5,474 nt of DNA from an uncultured Chitinophagaceae bacterium (lineage in GTDB: Bacteria > Bacteroidota > Bacteroidia > Chitinophagales > Chitinophagaceae). The notes beneath the pieces are model-generated. The model had not been told where the DNA came from and did no database searches. It saw only the letters and a list, made by a program, of their open reading frames with translations. Shown piece after piece: positions 4,721 to 5,474 of the stretch. Every line of letters begins with the position of its first letter. Position 1 is the first letter of the stretch. The translations under genes were made by a program, and so were the position numbers. The stretch lies in assembly GCA_903841915.1 (NCBI GenBank), contig CAIMKO010000301.1, forward strand, positions 1 to 5,474. Direction: 5' to 3'.

Positions 4721-5474
4721 TCAAAAAGAATACAGCCCTTTTTATTTTTGCAGCATGCGGCATTACTTATCTGCTGGGTATGTTCTGTATCCCTTTAATG
4801 GATATCGATGCAGCCCAATACGCAAGCATCAGTCGCGAAATGCTGGAAAGGGGATCTTATCTGCAATTCTTTGATCTGGGAAAAGATTATCTCGATAAAC
4901 CACCCATGCTGTTCTGGTTATCCGGATTAAGTATGAAGATCTTTGGTATCCATGACTGGGCTTATCGTTTGCCTTCTTTCTTCTTTGCATGGCTTGCAGT
5001 TTATTCTACGTATCGTCTGGCATTATTATTCTATAAAAGAGATATCGCATTGTTAAGTGCATTGGTGCTTGCTTCCTCTCAAGCCATCTTCTTAATTACG
5101 CATGATGTAAGAACAGACACCATGCTGATGGGCTGGGTGATATTCAGTATCTGGCAATTGGCAGCATGGTATCAACATAAAAAATGGATCAATTTCTTAT
5201 TGGCATTTCTAGGTATTGCAGGAGGTATGATGACCAAAGGCCCTATTGCATTGATGGTTCCCGTATTTGCACTGGTTCCGCATTTTGTTTTAAGGAGGGA
5301 ATGGAAACAATTCTTCCGTTGGGAATATCTTCTCGGCATCCTCATTATTGCCATTGCATTGATACCCATGAGCATTGGATTGTATCAGCAATTCGACTTG
5401 CATCCCGGGAAATTAATCAACGGCGATCCTATCAATTCAGGTCTTCGTTTTTATTACTGGACGCAAAGTTTCGG
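4717..5474 (+). CDS. Family 39 (PMT/ArnT-type) glycosyltransferase, 3' truncated by window edge
   Basis: The first 252 codons of a polytopic membrane glycosyltransferase of the PMT_2/ArnT type, enzymes that take a sugar from a polyprenyl-phosphate carrier and attach it to lipid A, glycan or protein on the periplasmic side. A transmembrane helix at about 6-27 is followed by the acidic loop MDIDAAQYA (28-36; Asp29, Asp31), where family members carry the catalytic/metal Asp. DKPP (60-63) and FWLSGL (66-71) follow, then HDVRTDTML (129-137) and TKGPIALMVP (173-182), all characteristic positions of the ArnT/PMT fold. Further helices lie near 87-105, 110-128, 136-151, 158-171, 176-192 and 205-222. 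Full members are about 500-550 aa, so roughly half is missing; no stop is reached. The ATG lies inside the PAP2 stop (ATGA) without an obvious Shine-Dalgarno, implying translational coupling. Donor sugar and acceptor are not readable; lipid A modification is one option. Confidence 0.9.
   Translation, partial: MIKKNTALFIFAACGITYLLGMFCIPLMDIDAAQYASISREMLERGSYLQFFDLGKDYLDKPPMLFWLSGLSMKIFGIHDWAYRLPSFFFAWLAVYSTYRLALLFYKRDIALLSALVLASSQAIFLITHDVRTDTMLMGWVIFSIWQLAAWYQHKKWINFLLAFLGIAGGMMTKGPIALMVPVFALVPHFVLRREWKQFFRWEYLLGILIIAIALIPMSIGLYQQFDLHPGKLINGDPINSGLRFYYWTQSF

Noticed and set aside
5172..5375. Minus-strand open frame opposite the right-edge glycosyltransferase
   Set aside because: The plus-strand frame is open from 4717 to the window end with ArnT/PMT motifs on both sides; the antisense frame shows no coding character.
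1..5474. Search for CRISPR arrays, tRNA genes, insertion sequences, defence or toxin-antitoxin systems
   Set aside because: No regularly spaced repeats, no cloverleaf, no transposase motif and no terminal inverted repeats were seen; the genes are housekeeping and envelope types.

Overview
The window looks like a chromosomal housekeeping region from a member of the Bacteroidetes, most likely a Chitinophagaceae relative. Three things support this: the AT-rich codon use, start-proximal boxes matching the Bacteroidetes -7 promoter element TAnnTTTG (with one weaker TAnnTTTA), and protein sequences that read like this phylum's versions of their families. The lineage below phylum is inferred from protein style; there is no rRNA to confirm it.

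Left half (1-2643), minus strand. A phosphoglucosamine/phosphomannomutase-type enzyme (probably GlmM, cell-wall precursor supply) is followed by an 89-base gap and then a class I (IscS/NifS-type) cysteine desulfurase. The gap holds a GC-rich hairpin with a T-rich tail that overlaps a -7-like box for the desulfurase, so the two genes are probably separate transcription units. The desulfurase starts with GTG. The 46 bases left of it contain no gene that can be assigned.

Middle (2644-3971). A 157-base divergent intergenic region carries promoters in both directions and an interrupted inverted repeat. It leads into a plus-strand class I SAM-dependent methyltransferase of unknown substrate. The last 41 bases of that gene overlap, tail to tail, a minus-strand gene for a small secreted protein of unknown function.

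Right part (3972-5474), plus strand. A second divergent intergenic region (116 bases) leads into a PAP2-family membrane phosphatase. Its stop overlaps (ATGA) the start of a PMT/ArnT-type family 39 glycosyltransferase that runs off the right edge. The two are probably translationally coupled and act together on polyprenyl-phosphate-linked sugars or lipid A at the outer face of the inner membrane; the exact substrate cannot be read from sequence.

I see no tRNA, rRNA, CRISPR array, insertion sequence, phage gene or toxin-antitoxin pair, and no convincing evidence of a wholly new system. The most interesting points are the PAP2 enzyme with altered signature motifs coupled to the glycosyltransferase, the shared terminator/promoter element, the dyad between the mutase and methyltransferase genes, and the small secreted protein with a convergent overlap.
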